DNA from: Mesostigma viride
Taxonomy: Eukaryota > Streptophyta > Mesostigmatophyceae > Mesostigmatales > Mesostigmataceae
Assembly (NCBI GenBank): GCA_009746045.1
Contig: RPFO01000670.1
Coordinates: 62,001-126,000, forward strand
Length of the DNA stretch: 64,000 nucleotides
Reading direction: 5' to 3'
The first letter of the stretch is position 1. The number at the start of each line of letters is the position of its first letter. Below the pieces are notes generated by a model. It was not told the origin of the DNA. It saw only the letters and a list, made by a program, of their open reading frames with translations, and did not search any database. Position numbers and translations under genes: made by a program. Below, piece by piece: positions 37,801 through 48,250 of this stretch.

Positions 37801-40800
37801 GACCACCGATGTGTGAACGACGAGACGTGGGACAAGGGACAGCCGATGTGCGAACGACGAGACGTGGGACAAGGGACAGCCGATGTGCGAACGACGAGAC
37901 GTGGGACAAGGGACATCCGATGTGTGAACGACGAGACGTGGGACAAGGGACAACCGATGTGTGAACGACGAGACGTGGGACAAGGGACAACCGATGTGCG
38001 AACGACGAGACGTGGGACAAGGGACAGCCGATGTGTGAACGACGAGACGTGGGACAAGGGACAACCGATGTGTGAACGACGAGACGTGGGGCAAGGGACA
38101 ACCGATGTGTGAACGACGAGACGTGGGACGAGGGACAACCGATGTGTGAACGACGAGACGTGGGGCAAGGGACAACCGATGTGTGAACGACGAGACGTGG
38201 GACGAGGGACAGCCGATGTGTGAACGACGAGACGTGGGACAAGGGACAACCGATGTGTGAACGACGAGACGTGGGACGAGGGACAACCGATGTGTGAACG
38301 ACGAGACGTGGGGCAAGGGACAACCGATGTGTGAACGACGAGACGTGGGACAAGGGACAACCGATGTGTGAACGACGAGACCTGGGACAAGGGACAACCG
38401 ATGTGTGAACGACGAGACCTGGGACAAGGGACAACCGATGTGTGAACGACGAGACGTGGGACAAGGGACATCCGATGTGTGAACGACGAGACGTGGGACA
38501 AGGGACATCCGATGTGTGAACGACGAGACGTGGGACAAGGGACATCCGATGTGTGAACGACGAGACGTGGGACAAGGGACATCCGATGTGTGAACGACGA
38601 GACGTGGGACAAGGGACAACCGATGTGCGAACGACGAGACGTGGGGATCCGCATGCATAACCATGGAGGGATAAGGAGCGCTCCCATGTGCTGCAGCCAC
38701 ATGGGAAGGCAGTTGAACTAAAGCACAGCAGCGATGGCTGCGCGCAAGACGCATTGTAAGACGAAGAGCCCTGGCCTGCAGAGAGTGGACCTGCACGCTC
38801 GCCCACTCGCCACCGGCCCTCCCCCCAACCCCATCCCCCCATACACCCTCCCCGAACCCAACCCCACCCACCGTGAATGGCCGCAAGGTGATTGGGCACA
38901 GCTCCCCCTCCGCAATGCGCCGCGCTTGCTCCTCCGGCATGGGCGTGGCGGGTGCGACGAGGGGCCGCGCAACGAGGGGCACGGCGACGAGGGGCCGCGC
39001 AAGCAGGCAGGCATGGGCCACAAGGAGCCGCACCGGTGGGTTGGGGGGGGTTCCATTCCAGGCAGTGTTAAGGAGGATGGCACGCTAAGGGCAGGGATGC
39101 TATGAAGGCAAGTGAGTGAGAAGACCGGGTACAAACTTGAGAGCCCAATGGGTGAGTAGCGGGAAACTGCCCTGGGGATGCACCCAGCGAGTGGACCTGG
39201 CCTATTCACGGAGAGGCAGTGACAAGCGGGCATGCGCGGGGGACCCCCCTGGTTGCGAGGCTTGCCATGGACTAGCCATCACTGCCAGGCAGTTGCTAAT
39301 GGGTGCAGTGTGCATGGAGCGCATGCCCACCATTACCGTGACTGGGGAGCGGAACACCCACTGCCATGGGTGCAGACACATTTCATAACAGATGTGGCAG
39401 CGGTGTCCACAAGGCAAAATTGAATGGACCAAAGGGGCTGGGCACAACTAGTTGGGCGGCGTGTGTGCTGGCACTCGGTAGCAAGGTGGGCAACACGCAC
39501 GCGCAACAAGACAAGTGAGGAGGATATGATCCCAGAAAACCGGTGTCCTCTGGCAGCTCCTCGCACCATGGCGCACACCCCTCTGCGCGAGAAGGGATGT
39601 CGTTGACGTGCGCCAGGTGTCCCGTGTGGGCGTCAAACACGCGCTGGTGCTTGAACGTCCAGATGGCCTTCTGGAAGAGGGGCTCGTACTCGGGCGGCAC
39701 AAACACACCCGGCTGGAAGCGCAGGTGGCGGATGACCTGCGAGCAGAGGCACACACAAGCAGGGGCCACGTGCAGCGCAGCCAAGGCCCCGGCTACATCT
39801 GGCCAAATGAGCCGGGGACGACACTGCGGAGAAAAGAGCAGAAACACGCAGTGGCTACTGGGGCTGGGCGATGCAGCCATCTGGTCGCCCAGGGTTGAAC
39901 CTACACCCCTTCTGCCCTAAAGGTTGGGCGATGCAGCCATCTGGTCGCCCAGGGTTGAACCTACACCCCTTCTGCCCTAAAGGTTGGGCGATGCAGCCAT
40001 CTGGTCGCCCAGGGTTGAACCTACACCCCTTCTGCCCTAAAGGTTGGGCGATGCAGCCATCTGGTCGCCCAGGGTAGAACCTACACCCCTTCTGCCCTAA
40101 AGGTTGGGCGATGCAGCCATCTGGTCGCCCAGGGTTGAACCTACACCCCTTCTGCCCTAAAGGTTGGGCGATGCAGCCATCTGGTCGCCCAGGGTTGAAC
40201 CTACACCCCTTCTGCCCTAAAGGTTGGGCGATGCAGCCATCTGGTCGCCCAGGGTTGAACCTACACCCCTTCTGCCCTAAAGGTTGGGCGATGCAGCCAT
40301 CTGGTCGCCCAGGGTTGAACCTACACCCCTTCTGCCCTAAAGGTTGGGCGATGCAGCCATCTGGTCGCCCAGGGTTGAACCTACACCCCTTCTGCCCTAA
40401 AGGTTGGGCGATGCAGCCATCTGGTCGCCCAGGGTTGAACCTACACCCCTTCTGCCCTAAAGGTTGGGCGATGCAGCCATCTGGTCGCCCAGGGTTGAAC
40501 CTACACCCCTTCTGCCCTGAAGGTTACAACCCCACTCATCCGGATAGGCGGGTGTTGCTCGAGCAAGTGGCCACGTCGAACCCCGCAAAGAGCGTGACAC
40601 CCTGGCATTTAGCAATCCTTTGCGGTAGAAGGGACGGTTTGCCGCGCCGCCCCCCTCTCCCCCCCAAGTACCCGGCACCACCCCACCCCACCACAAGCCT
40701 AGCCCATGGTGCGTGGGGAGCTGAGCGCAGAGCGCGCCTGTGCACGCACATACCTTGCGGAAGTCCTTGAATCGCGCCACCAGGCTGTGTGCGGTCTTCA

Positions 40801-42449
40801 CGCCGATGCCCTCCAGTGAGGGCAGGTAGTCGCAGCCCGCCAGGATGCACCAGGTGAGCACCATGTCGCGGTTGAAGGCCTCGAGCCGCACCTCCTTGCA
40901 GCGCGGCAGGTCGGAGAAGCGCACCTCACAGCCGTGGCCGTGCTTGTCCATCTTGAACAGCACCTGGGGTGTGTTGTGAGTATGGGTGGGTGCGTGGTTT
41001 GAGTGAGTGTATTCTGTGTGTGTGTTTGTCTGCGCGTGTGTGTGTGGGAAAACGCATCGTGGGCACATGCCACAAGGAAGGGACAAGGCAACCGGCGAAG
41101 TGAGGGGACTGACGAGGCAACCAAGTCAGACAAGGTGGCGAGCTGGCCAAGCAATGACTGGAGACATGGCCCGGTAAGGAACATGGAGTTACTGTCATGC
41201 AACGCATACATAGGGGGGAAGGAGAGGCATGTGCCCAACCTACCCTGGTACAACTGTGAGATGCGCGCATGGATCATATTCGTAGCATCTGGCGGTAGGA
41301 GCTGTGATAAGCATGACATGAAAAACTGGTGAACAGACAAGCCACGCTGCCTTGTACTGGTAGCACGCGAAATGCGAACAAACCGTCCACGGCCCCGCGT
41401 TCGCACGCACCCTCTCGCACCCATAGGCGACCAGGTCTGAGTCCTCGGTGATCACCGCATGTGCAGCGCCACGCAGCGCCAGGAAGGCCATCTGCGCGTC
41501 CGCCTCATAAGGGGCCACCACAAATTCAATGCCCCGCTCCTTGAGGGCCTGCGCGGTGTGTGTGGCGTGCGGGACATCATAGCACATGAGGCGCCCGATG
41601 CATGCAGCACAAAGCACGGTGAGTTCCATGGCGGGGGAAGACGAAGGCAGAGGCTGAGACCTACACCAAATGCCTATAACGCCCTTCTGAAACGATATGA
41701 CAAGGACGTTTGGGGGCTAAATAGGTCGCTGGTGTAAGACAAACAGCACAAACCTTGATCAGCCCGTACGCGACGTGGGGTGAGATGTCAACAGCTTTCT
41801 GGTAGCATTCAAAGGCGGCGCCCGTGTTCCCTTCCTGCTCTAGCTGGGCTGCCTTTCGTAAATTTTCCTCGCGAGATCTGCACACAGAGGAAAAACACGA
41901 TAGCGTTCGATGCTTCCAGTCAGTACGAAAGTAAACTAACATAGCTGACCAAATTACGAAAACTAGCTAGGCGACCGCAGAAACGCGGCCGTTACAGCAA
42001 ATGAAAGTGGCAAAACAAACCTTGCCCGGCTGTCCTCTTGACCCTTCTTCATGGGAAGGAAGCCGCCGTCGAAGACCATGATAGGTATAACTCCCTCCCG
42101 CTGTAGAATTTCCAGACGACCCAGACAATAGTCGATGTGCCTGTTGGAGGCACAGATGTCATTAAGGTAAGCTTGGGCCGTAGGACCAAGAGAGGCGAAC
42201 CTCGAAATTGCAATTTGACTCATACGTAATCGCCCCAACCTGAAAGAGGGATTTGCGGATGCGAGGGGATCATATGAACATTCCGTACCTTCTCGTGGGT
42301 ATATCCAAACAAAGTTCTCGGCTGCACATGAATGCACCTTTATGCAGCCATGCGTAAGCGTCAACGACAACCCTTTGGCCGGCATATTCTGATACATGTG
42401 CAGGCCGCGCAATGCTCTTCAGGACGGAATGAAGCCCCGAAATTCCCAT
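34870..42449 (-). CDS. EXO1: Exonuclease 1 (XPG/Rad2 family 5'-3' exonuclease), ten exons
   Basis: Exons (high to low): 42449-42289, 42140-42021, 41877-41754, 41548-41411, 40963-40754, 39736-39528, 38944-38872 (or from 39049), 37306-37099, 36335-35548, 35148-34870. All phases agree, giving about 769 residues (804 with the longer exon 7); eukaryotic EXO1 is usually 700-850. The protein starts MGISGL and keeps the metal-binding acids in step with human EXO1: D30 ([13 protein letters not shown]), D78 (VFDGG), E150/D152 (APYEADAQ), D171/D173 (ITEDSD) and D226 in AGCDYL, followed by the helix-two-turn-helix GIGVKTA. The C-terminal half is low-complexity and has VSRFF, resembling the MLH1-interacting box. 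It removes DNA 5' to 3' in mismatch repair and double-strand-break resection, in the nucleus. Introns 5 and 7 are minisatellites; intron 6 lacks GT-AG borders. Confidence 0.93.
37346..38647. repeat. 37-bp minisatellite in EXO1 intron 7, about 35 copies
   Basis: The unit runs GATGTGTGAACGACGAGACG then TGGGACAAGGGACAACC, with common variants AGCC, ATCC or ACCACC at its end, GGGGC or GGGACG for GGGAC, and TGCGAACG. It fills most of the 1565-nt intron 7. Because 37 is not a multiple of three and the reverse strand lacks stops, all three minus frames stay open for 490-608 codons; these frames are artefacts of the repeat, not genes. The period equals that of the 13157-25093 array, but the sequences are unrelated. 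Confidence 0.96.
38945..39527 (-). other. EXO1 intron 6, candidate AT-AC (minor-class) intron
   Basis: Exon 6 aligns with the family through PEDTGFLG, and the next base pairs are ATATCCTCCT with no GT close by. ATATCCT is the 5' consensus of U12-type introns. The exon 7 side has no AG before the conserved [13 protein letters not shown] block. AC dinucleotides in the right phase occur at 38945 (GCCAC|G, which joins FLGS to PMPEEQ) and at 39050. The sequence CCTCCTTAAC near 39065-39074 fits a U12 branch site and suits the 39050 acceptor by distance. The two acceptors differ by 35 residues, including a low-complexity [16 protein letters not shown] stretch. Confidence 0.45.
39862..40524. repeat. 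60-bp minisatellite in EXO1 intron 5, 11 copies
   Basis: The unit is exactly 60 nt (GGTTGGGCGATGCAGCCATC, then TGGTCGCCCAGGGTTGAACC, then TACACCCCTTCTGCCCTAAA). Copies are nearly identical; copy 4 has GGTAGAAC instead of GGTTGAAC, and the last ends CCCTGAAGG. A plus-strand frame reads a 20-residue repeat through it, but the array lies inside intron 5 of EXO1 on the opposite strand, so this frame is not considered a gene. Confidence 0.96.
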
Positions 42450-43823
42450 AGCTCCGCAAAAACTTTTACGAGTAGGGAAAATAGAAAACCATTAATTTCA
42501 AAACACGACCGCTACGCCTACATGTCTGACTCATGCAGTTGCGCAAAGGGAACCATGTGTGCGGGTGCATGTGCCTATCCTCAAGCCATCGTCCCTCATA
42601 ATTTGATAGATGGAAATATGGAGCATGCCAAGATGCGTTTACGTGGTCTATGTCTGCACGTCCATAGCCAACGCCCGTGTTGTACCCGAGGCTAGGCAGG
42701 CCTGGGCTTCGATCACTTTCCAGTTCGGTGGTGACGGTGACAGCACGAAGGGTCGAGCGGCAAGGGGAGCCGTTTACTTTTAAAACTGACATCGCGGGCT
42801 CTGTACGCGACGTGGCGACGGACGCCCCCGGACGCCCCCGGCGGCAAGTGAGGGTCGACGGCACCTGCCGACGCTACGCGGACGGCGGACATCGGAAGCG
42901 CGATCTCCGCGCCGCGCGCCGCGGCTGGGACCTTCCCCGGCTTGAGCCATCCATGTCCCTGCTGAGCTCCGCCGCTTGGAAAATCCGAAAACTGAGCCCC
43001 CAAAATTCAAAAGCCAGTTTAGCTACATCATGGAGATTGAAGCAGGCGACCGACGTTTGTAAACCGATTGGCGATCCGGCGAGTACGTAAGCCGAAGGCC
43101 CGGGTGTTTCCACATTCCAAGACCCGGTCGAGTTGTCGTCCTATATTTACTACTTCTAGACGGCTCCCAAAAATTTCCACATCCCGGGACCCGATCGACC
43201 GGAGCCCTCCTGAGTTTCGGCTGGGGTCTACTAGAGATGGCGGATAGGTTGGGACCGCCGTAAGTATCAAAGAGACAACCAGCGCAGGCCAGAAATCGGG
43301 AGAATCCGGACCATGGTAGCTCGAGCCTGCCGTTATCTTTTCCGCGTTTTCGAGTCGTTCAGGATGATGAAGATGAATGGTGATGGAAATGTGTATCCTT
43401 GTGCATTGAAATTATGGCTGGCTTACGTGTGGAGCGACTAGATGACCTAGACGGTGGGGCCGGAAACAGCATGCTTGATCAGGGCGTGTGTTTCTAGCCT
43501 AACTGGCCGGGAGTGTCTAGTGGTGAGCACCATTGCTGCGATCGCTCTCCCACCATTTACGAGGAAATACCCGCAAATGGAAAACCACTGAAAAGGTCTA
43601 GCTAGTCAGTCATCACGTTAGCCATGCCATGATTCCAAACGTCCAAGAACTGCACACGGTGCAAAGGCAAAAAGCCGGAGGACAGCACTTTCAAATGTGC
43701 GGCGGGAACCAAAAGCCCGCGGATGCCAGAAAACATCGTGTTGCGGCAGCGACGCGACGATGTGGACAACGAATCCAGTGCCAAGCTCGGAACGGCCGCA
43801 AAGGAGATCTGGCATCACAGGGT
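42450..43823. other. EXO1 upstream region and spacer
   Basis: This is the 5' flank of EXO1. A GC- and CpG-rich block at about 42790-42930 (GACGCCCCCG twice, then GCGCGCCGCGG) may be promoter-proximal. At 43101-43200 there is a diverged direct repeat (TTTCCACATTCCAAGACCCG and TTTCCACATCCCGGGACCCG, 70-odd nt apart). No TATA box or coding exon is convincing. Confidence 0.35.
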
Positions 43824-44058
43824 TCAGATGTGCGGAGATACTATGCGATCCAGCCGGTCCACGACCTGTTTGTAGAGCTTGTGCCAAGGGGCAGCACCGA
43901 ACAGATGTGGGTGACGTTGCAAAAAACATCGGACTTGACGGAGCATAATGGCTCGGTCATAGTCTTTGACCAATAAACGCTGCAAGAGTTCAACAAGAGT
44001 CGTGATGAAATCAACACGATAAGAACAAAGACGGGAACCAGGGCCGTAAGTATGGTCC
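43824..44058 (-). CDS. Candidate exon of an unrecognised protein
   Basis: An open frame of 77 residues begins right after an acceptor-like CATAG and ends TGA at 43824. It contains VDFITTLVELLQRLLVKDYD, RAIMLRQVRCFLQRHPHLFG and PWHKLYKQVVDRLDRI. The pattern of hydrophobic and charged residues is that of a helical, basic protein and differs from random frames nearby. I do not recognise the family. There is no ATG near its start, so it would be a terminal exon with earlier exons upstream, which I could not find before the retroelement at 44428. Confidence 0.3.
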
Positions 44059-44416
44059 TATGCCCTGGTTGTGGACACATTGTGTGACATACCTGTGCAA
44101 CATGGGCATTTCATCATGCTAGTAACATGGCATAACAATTTTTTTACATGGTTTAGGTTGATCTTCAATTTTTTTACATGGTTTAGGGGAGTTGCGTGTT
44201 TTTTTTTGCCCGATATATTGCGTTGTGAGCTATTTGTAGAACACGTCATAACATCTAGGGAACTTTTTTTTTCATAGTCATGTGTATACTTTCCTGAAAG
44301 CCCATAAATCGAAGGATTTTTTGAGCTACTCAGACCTACAAAATGCTAATTCATTAGTAGAGAGCTATACTGGTTTGAATACAGGGGGGTTCTGACCATG
44401 ACCTAGATTTGTTGAC
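44059..44416. other. AT-rich spacer
   Basis: I see no gene. The sequence TTTTTTTACATGGTTTAGG occurs twice about 35 nt apart (near 44135 and 44169), a small local duplication. The segment ends at the target-site duplication of the next element. Confidence 0.35.
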
Positions 44417-44427
44417 CCTAGGTCACA

Positions 44428-44823
44428 ATTAATTAATTAATTAATAGACACGTGACCGCGTCACGTGAGCATAATTCCTCAGTGGGAGGGGAGCATGGGA
44501 TGGAATATATTATGTAAGCTATCTAGGTCCTAGTTACAGGGTTGTGGGCACCACGGCCCAAATCGCTATGAATGCCATTCACACGCGGACGGAGCCTCCA
44601 CAGACTTGGGGGTGGTCTCCTTCATCACTATTTGCCATCTATCCTTCTTGTGTACCATCTGCCTCCATATATTACAGACAAACCAGGAGGCTGCCCGGGT
44701 GTGAGCCTGTCACGTCTATATATAGGGTAGCACATGTCCATGCCGAGTCTATCACGAAAAGTCCACGGGTGGCGGCCCTGCCGCGCGCGGCCTGGGGCAC
44801 GCCAGGTGAGGACATGACGCCCA
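44428..44823 (-). mobile_element. RTE family C retrotransposon, 3' fragment with 11-bp TSD
   Basis: CCTAGGTCACA at 44417-44427 and 44824-44834 flanks the insertion. Read on the minus strand it holds the C-terminal codons (HVLTWRAPG-like to the TKYGIHS-like end), a 3' UTR, the hairpin CACGTGACGCGGTCACGTG and a tail of four to five TTAA units. It is about 85-90% like the 3' part of the copy at 53229-54692. The duplication on the outer side of the TTAA run shows that this run is the element's tail, not the target. Confidence 0.92.
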
Positions 44824-44974
44824 GCCTAGGTCACAGATCATGTGCTTATTCACAAATGGTTCATGAAAAAAATCTGGCTTTTTGCACGAGCTGTTAAAAA
44901 TTATTAAATTAAATTATAACATGACTCCGTTGGGAGATCATGTAGCACATATTCCCTTGCTTGATGGATGGAGG

Positions 44975-47965
44975 TCGTGGATCACGTCATGCGCCGGGCA
45001 CGTGCGCGCTTTACTGCACTGGGGTTCGAGCCCGGCTTGGACATCCTTAATTAACGAGCGCGAACACGGCGGCGGTGGCCCTGGCTACCGCCAGTCCGAC
45101 CTGATTCATGCGGATGATACCACCCTCATTGCGCGCCCCGAGCACCTTCAGACCTGGCCGGACTGCCTGGGCTTGTCGATGCGCGGGCGGTGGGGTACGT
45201 TGGAGATTTATAGTGTCAAAACTGAGGCGATGGTGATTGGGGCTTCCAGTCGCCCGCCGCTGCCGCGGCTGCTAGACGGGACGGAGGTCCCGTTCCGTGA
45301 GCGCTTCAAACTGTTGGGAAGCATGCTCCCCGACACCGCCGAGGCGCCGACGATGTGGACATGCGCATCGGCCTGGCCTGGCCTAGGCATCGTTCGCTCA
45401 ACACCTACTGGCGCTAGCTTGAAGGGCCTGGCTGGGCGAGCACTGCAAGCGAGTGCTCTTCAAGGTCAGCTGGTCCTCACGGCGCTTACGTATACTGTAT
45501 GGCGCCGAGGCATGCATGGACACTCACGGACACACTGGCCGCCAAGCTAGACGGCACGGTTTACAGGATGCTCCGACAGGTCCTGAATGTAGGTTTTTCC
45601 ACGCATAGGTCATTGGAGTCTTTGTATCAGGGTATGCCTCGCATTTCGGACAAGATTATTAGGCAGCGTAGGATAGCATTTGTAGGACATCTTGCTCGCA
45701 CCAGTCAGGTAGATACCGCCCTTGTGTTAGTTTTCCAAGAAAAAGTCCTAAATTTAGGACCACTTGGAATTAAAATATATACATGCAAACATTCAAATTT
45801 GACCCTGGCATTCGTGCCCATGACAGATAACACACTTTTTTAGTTTCTATAAAAAACCTGGGGTCAAATAATAACATTTAGTGCATGAATGGGCCCTGCC
45901 ACCTGCCAGACCTCAAAGCGCGAATTTGGTCAAAATGAGAATTTAGGACCAATAGGACCAATTAGTGTCAACGCATTACCATGCTATCCACACGGTCCCT
46001 TGAGCATCTTACAAGCGCTAGGGGACCCTACGAGGCCTTGGGATGGCGGGGCAGCGTATAACAAGGCCATACCCTGCTCTGGCTGCCTCTATATATACGC
46101 GTGCTTATTAACGGTGTCCCAGATGATGCAGGTAATGCAATATACGGTTGCATGGTTGCTGAGGTTGCCCGGCTTGAACATGGCCCACCCCTTGCGGTAA
46201 ACTTTCTCTAAGCATATGCCAAACCTTCTTTGACATCACGGACATGCTGGCCACCACCCAGCGATGAAAAAGCAATGCATTTGCATTGCAACTATAACAC
46301 ATGAATGCAGCCAAATCAAGTTACAAAACAACGTTGTGCTAACATGCAACGCTTTGTGAGCGAATTCAGGGTGCATGTAACACGTAAACCATACTGTATA
46401 TACTGTCTGAGAACACCCTGAACGACTGCAGGCCATATAGGACCATGGTTTATAACTAACACATGAGTAAAACTGCTCTTACGCATGTGTGTTTTAGCTG
46501 CAGCGGACGACGAAGATAGAGACGTAAAAAATTGTATGGCGTAAACCAACCATGTGTGACAGTTATGTGCACAGAGAGCGTCCCCTCTTTCTAGGCATAG
46601 CTGGCTGACTCAAAACACCACGACAGCGTTGCCAGTTACACTCATGATCTAGGACACCCCGGCACGTACCTGCTACTTACGTCGCCTCATTCCAGATGGT
46701 TGCAAAAAAGTCGCTGAAATCCGCAGCGAGGTCAGCTTTCCGAGAGCTGAGCGCACCAAAGCTGGCCAACCGGTTCGATAATGATATAAACCACGCTTGT
46801 GCTGCGTTCTAGGTCCAAGAAATACCGAAAGTGAAGACCTATAAGGTGCGCTCGCTGCCCAGCCTGAACGTCCCTAAAACATGGTCGACAATGGAAATCG
46901 GGCAAGAATATCACGGCCCAGGCGCTCCCATGTCAAAAACTCCGTTTCTAAACTCCAGACTATAATCAAAATCGTCCACAAAAATTTCCTGGCTTGATTC
47001 GCACCACCATTGCTAATACACTAACATGTTTGTGCCAAAATCGACCCTCCGCGAGCAGGCGATCTGCGACCCATATTTGTGTTGTGCCGCTGTGCTACAG
47101 CGCTACACAGTGAAAACTTGCGCAGAAAATATTCACAGCCTTTAAGCATAACTAACAACCTTTCGTTTTTGCTACTGGGCGCTCGAAATGATATAAACGC
47201 ACGTGAAAACGCCGGCCACGATTATCAGGTCGCCATATATCCACCTCACTTCATTCTCGCACCCACTTTTTCGCTCCAAAATCGGTTATATTTTTGGTCG
47301 AGGTACCTACTTTCCCGCCATTATACCCGGTACCCGGGTACGGAATCCGGGTACCATGTGCCGGTACCACGGGTCGGGTACATCATGCCGGGTACGGTCC
47401 ACATGGGGTACAGTCCATATAGTGACCCCCCCCCCCGGTACCTCGAGGACCTCCATATAGTGACCTCTAGGACAAATTAGGACAAAGTCCTAAATTTAGG
47501 ACCGTGGGAGCGCTAACACTTGGTCTGGCCGGCCCCCAGCGGCTTGGCCAACCAGGGCGGCACATCCTGACCTGGCCTGGCCCCAAGGACACTCCTAGAA
47601 AGCTGGGTATAAAACCTGCCATGAACTACATCCAGATGTTGCTGGCCGACCTAGTGGTCCCAGCTCAGTTTGAACACCGCATTCAGCCATTCACTCACTC
47701 TCTCTTCTTTGGACTGCTATGCAGAACAAGAAGAGGTGGCAGAAGATTGTCCAGGCTCACACGCCAGCCCCTGTGGGCAAGCCCCTCCCCCCAAGCGGAA
47801 CTTAGGGGCGCTTTGCTGAGTAGTGTAGTTAGGATTTTCTAGACTAGATTAGATTAGAGTTAACTTAGTTCGATTACGCGGCTTCGCCCACCTCCACCCA
47901 TCCAGCAAGGAATATGTGCTACATGATCTCCCAACGGAGACATGTGATAATGTAATTTGATTTTA
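44975..47965 (+). mobile_element. RTE family A retrotransposon copy A4, nested and itself interrupted
   Basis: The element starts at the RT block VVDHVMR and shows a YADD-like box (HADDTTLIARPEH), DGTEVPFRERFKLLGSMLPD, DGTVYRMLRQVLNVGF and IRQRRIAFVGHLARTSQVDT up to 45724. It resumes at 47519 with LGLAGPQRLGQPGRHILTWP and a 3' UTR ending CTCCCAACGGAGACATG and a T/A tail. The 11-bp duplication ATGGATGGAGG brackets it. It has stops and frameshifts and is 5'-truncated. The gap between the halves is the 1794-bp TGTTAG element. Confidence 0.92.
45725..47518. mobile_element. 1794-bp TGTTAG...CTAACA element with 4-bp TSD (CTTG)
   Basis: The insertion interrupts RTE copy A4 in ACCGCC-CTTG-GTCTGG. 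CTTG is repeated at 45721-45724 and 47519-47522, and the uninterrupted site (one CTTG) is visible in copy A2. The ends are perfect 6-nt inverted repeats (TGTTAG / CTAACA), with a 16-nt perfect palindrome GTCCTAAATTTAGGAC 20 nt inside the left end and 16 nt inside the right. The interior is about 45% GC and has no credible transposase; a run of GGTACC-like palindromes lies at 47325-47455. TGTNR ends with a 4-bp duplication fit Ginger-type DNA transposons; a solo LTR (TG..CA ends) is the alternative. It must be non-autonomous. Confidence 0.88.
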
Positions 47966-48020
47966 ATGGATGGAGGCCGGTGGGCGAAGCCGCGAAACCG
48001 AACTGAGCTACTGTAACGAC

Positions 48021-48239
48021 TAAAAATGATCATCCATAGTCCATAGTCCAAATATGAGAGATCTTTTACCAGGCTTGCCTTCCTGAGTCACAGATCTTCA
48101 AGTATCCAGGCAACGTTGAGATGAAGATTCCACAGCACGTGATTTAGGGAACCACACCCCTTGTAGACACAAAGACAAGCTTGTGCCCTAGACGTCTTCT
48201 GTGGAACTGAAAGTAGTCTAGTATCAAAGGGCTCTTATG
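48021..48239. other. Spacer before the family D insertion
   Basis: I see no gene or repeat here. The segment is non-repetitive within the window and AT-richer than the gene regions. Confidence 0.35.
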
Positions 48240-48250
48240 AATGGACAACA

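Larger units (their letters stand above)
44893..48020 (-). mobile_element. RTE family A retrotransposon copy A5, 3' end split by another insertion
   Basis: Two minus-strand pieces belong together: 44893-44974 (T/A-rich tail, hairpin ACTCCGTTGGGAG, ATGTAGCACAT) and 47966-48020 (GGATGGAGG..TGGGCGAAGCCGCGAAAC). They match the continuous sequence at 50270-50370. Between them sits plus-strand copy A4, bordered by ATGGATGGAGG on each side (44964-44974 and 47966-47976). Confidence 0.82.

Noticed and set aside
37073-39033. Minus-strand ORFs of 491-608 codons with a repeated [15 protein letters not shown] peptide
   Set aside because: They arise from the 37-bp minisatellite in EXO1 intron 7. The unit lacks stops in three frames and the real EXO1 exons flank it with matching splice sites and phase.
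39862-40524. Telomere-like CCCTAAA in each 60-bp unit
   Set aside because: Only one CCCTAAA per 60 nt is present, with no tandem telomeric run. It is part of an intronic minisatellite.
39871-40770. Plus-strand 20-residue repeat protein ([20 protein letters not shown] units)
   Set aside because: The 60-bp unit is a multiple of three, so an open frame is expected. It lies in intron 5 of EXO1 on the other strand, and copy 4 has a stop.
42677-43090. Plus-strand ORF of 137 codons upstream of EXO1
   Set aside because: It lacks an ATG at its start (TTG), has no recognisable motifs and overlaps the GC-rich EXO1 upstream region, where chance open frames are common.
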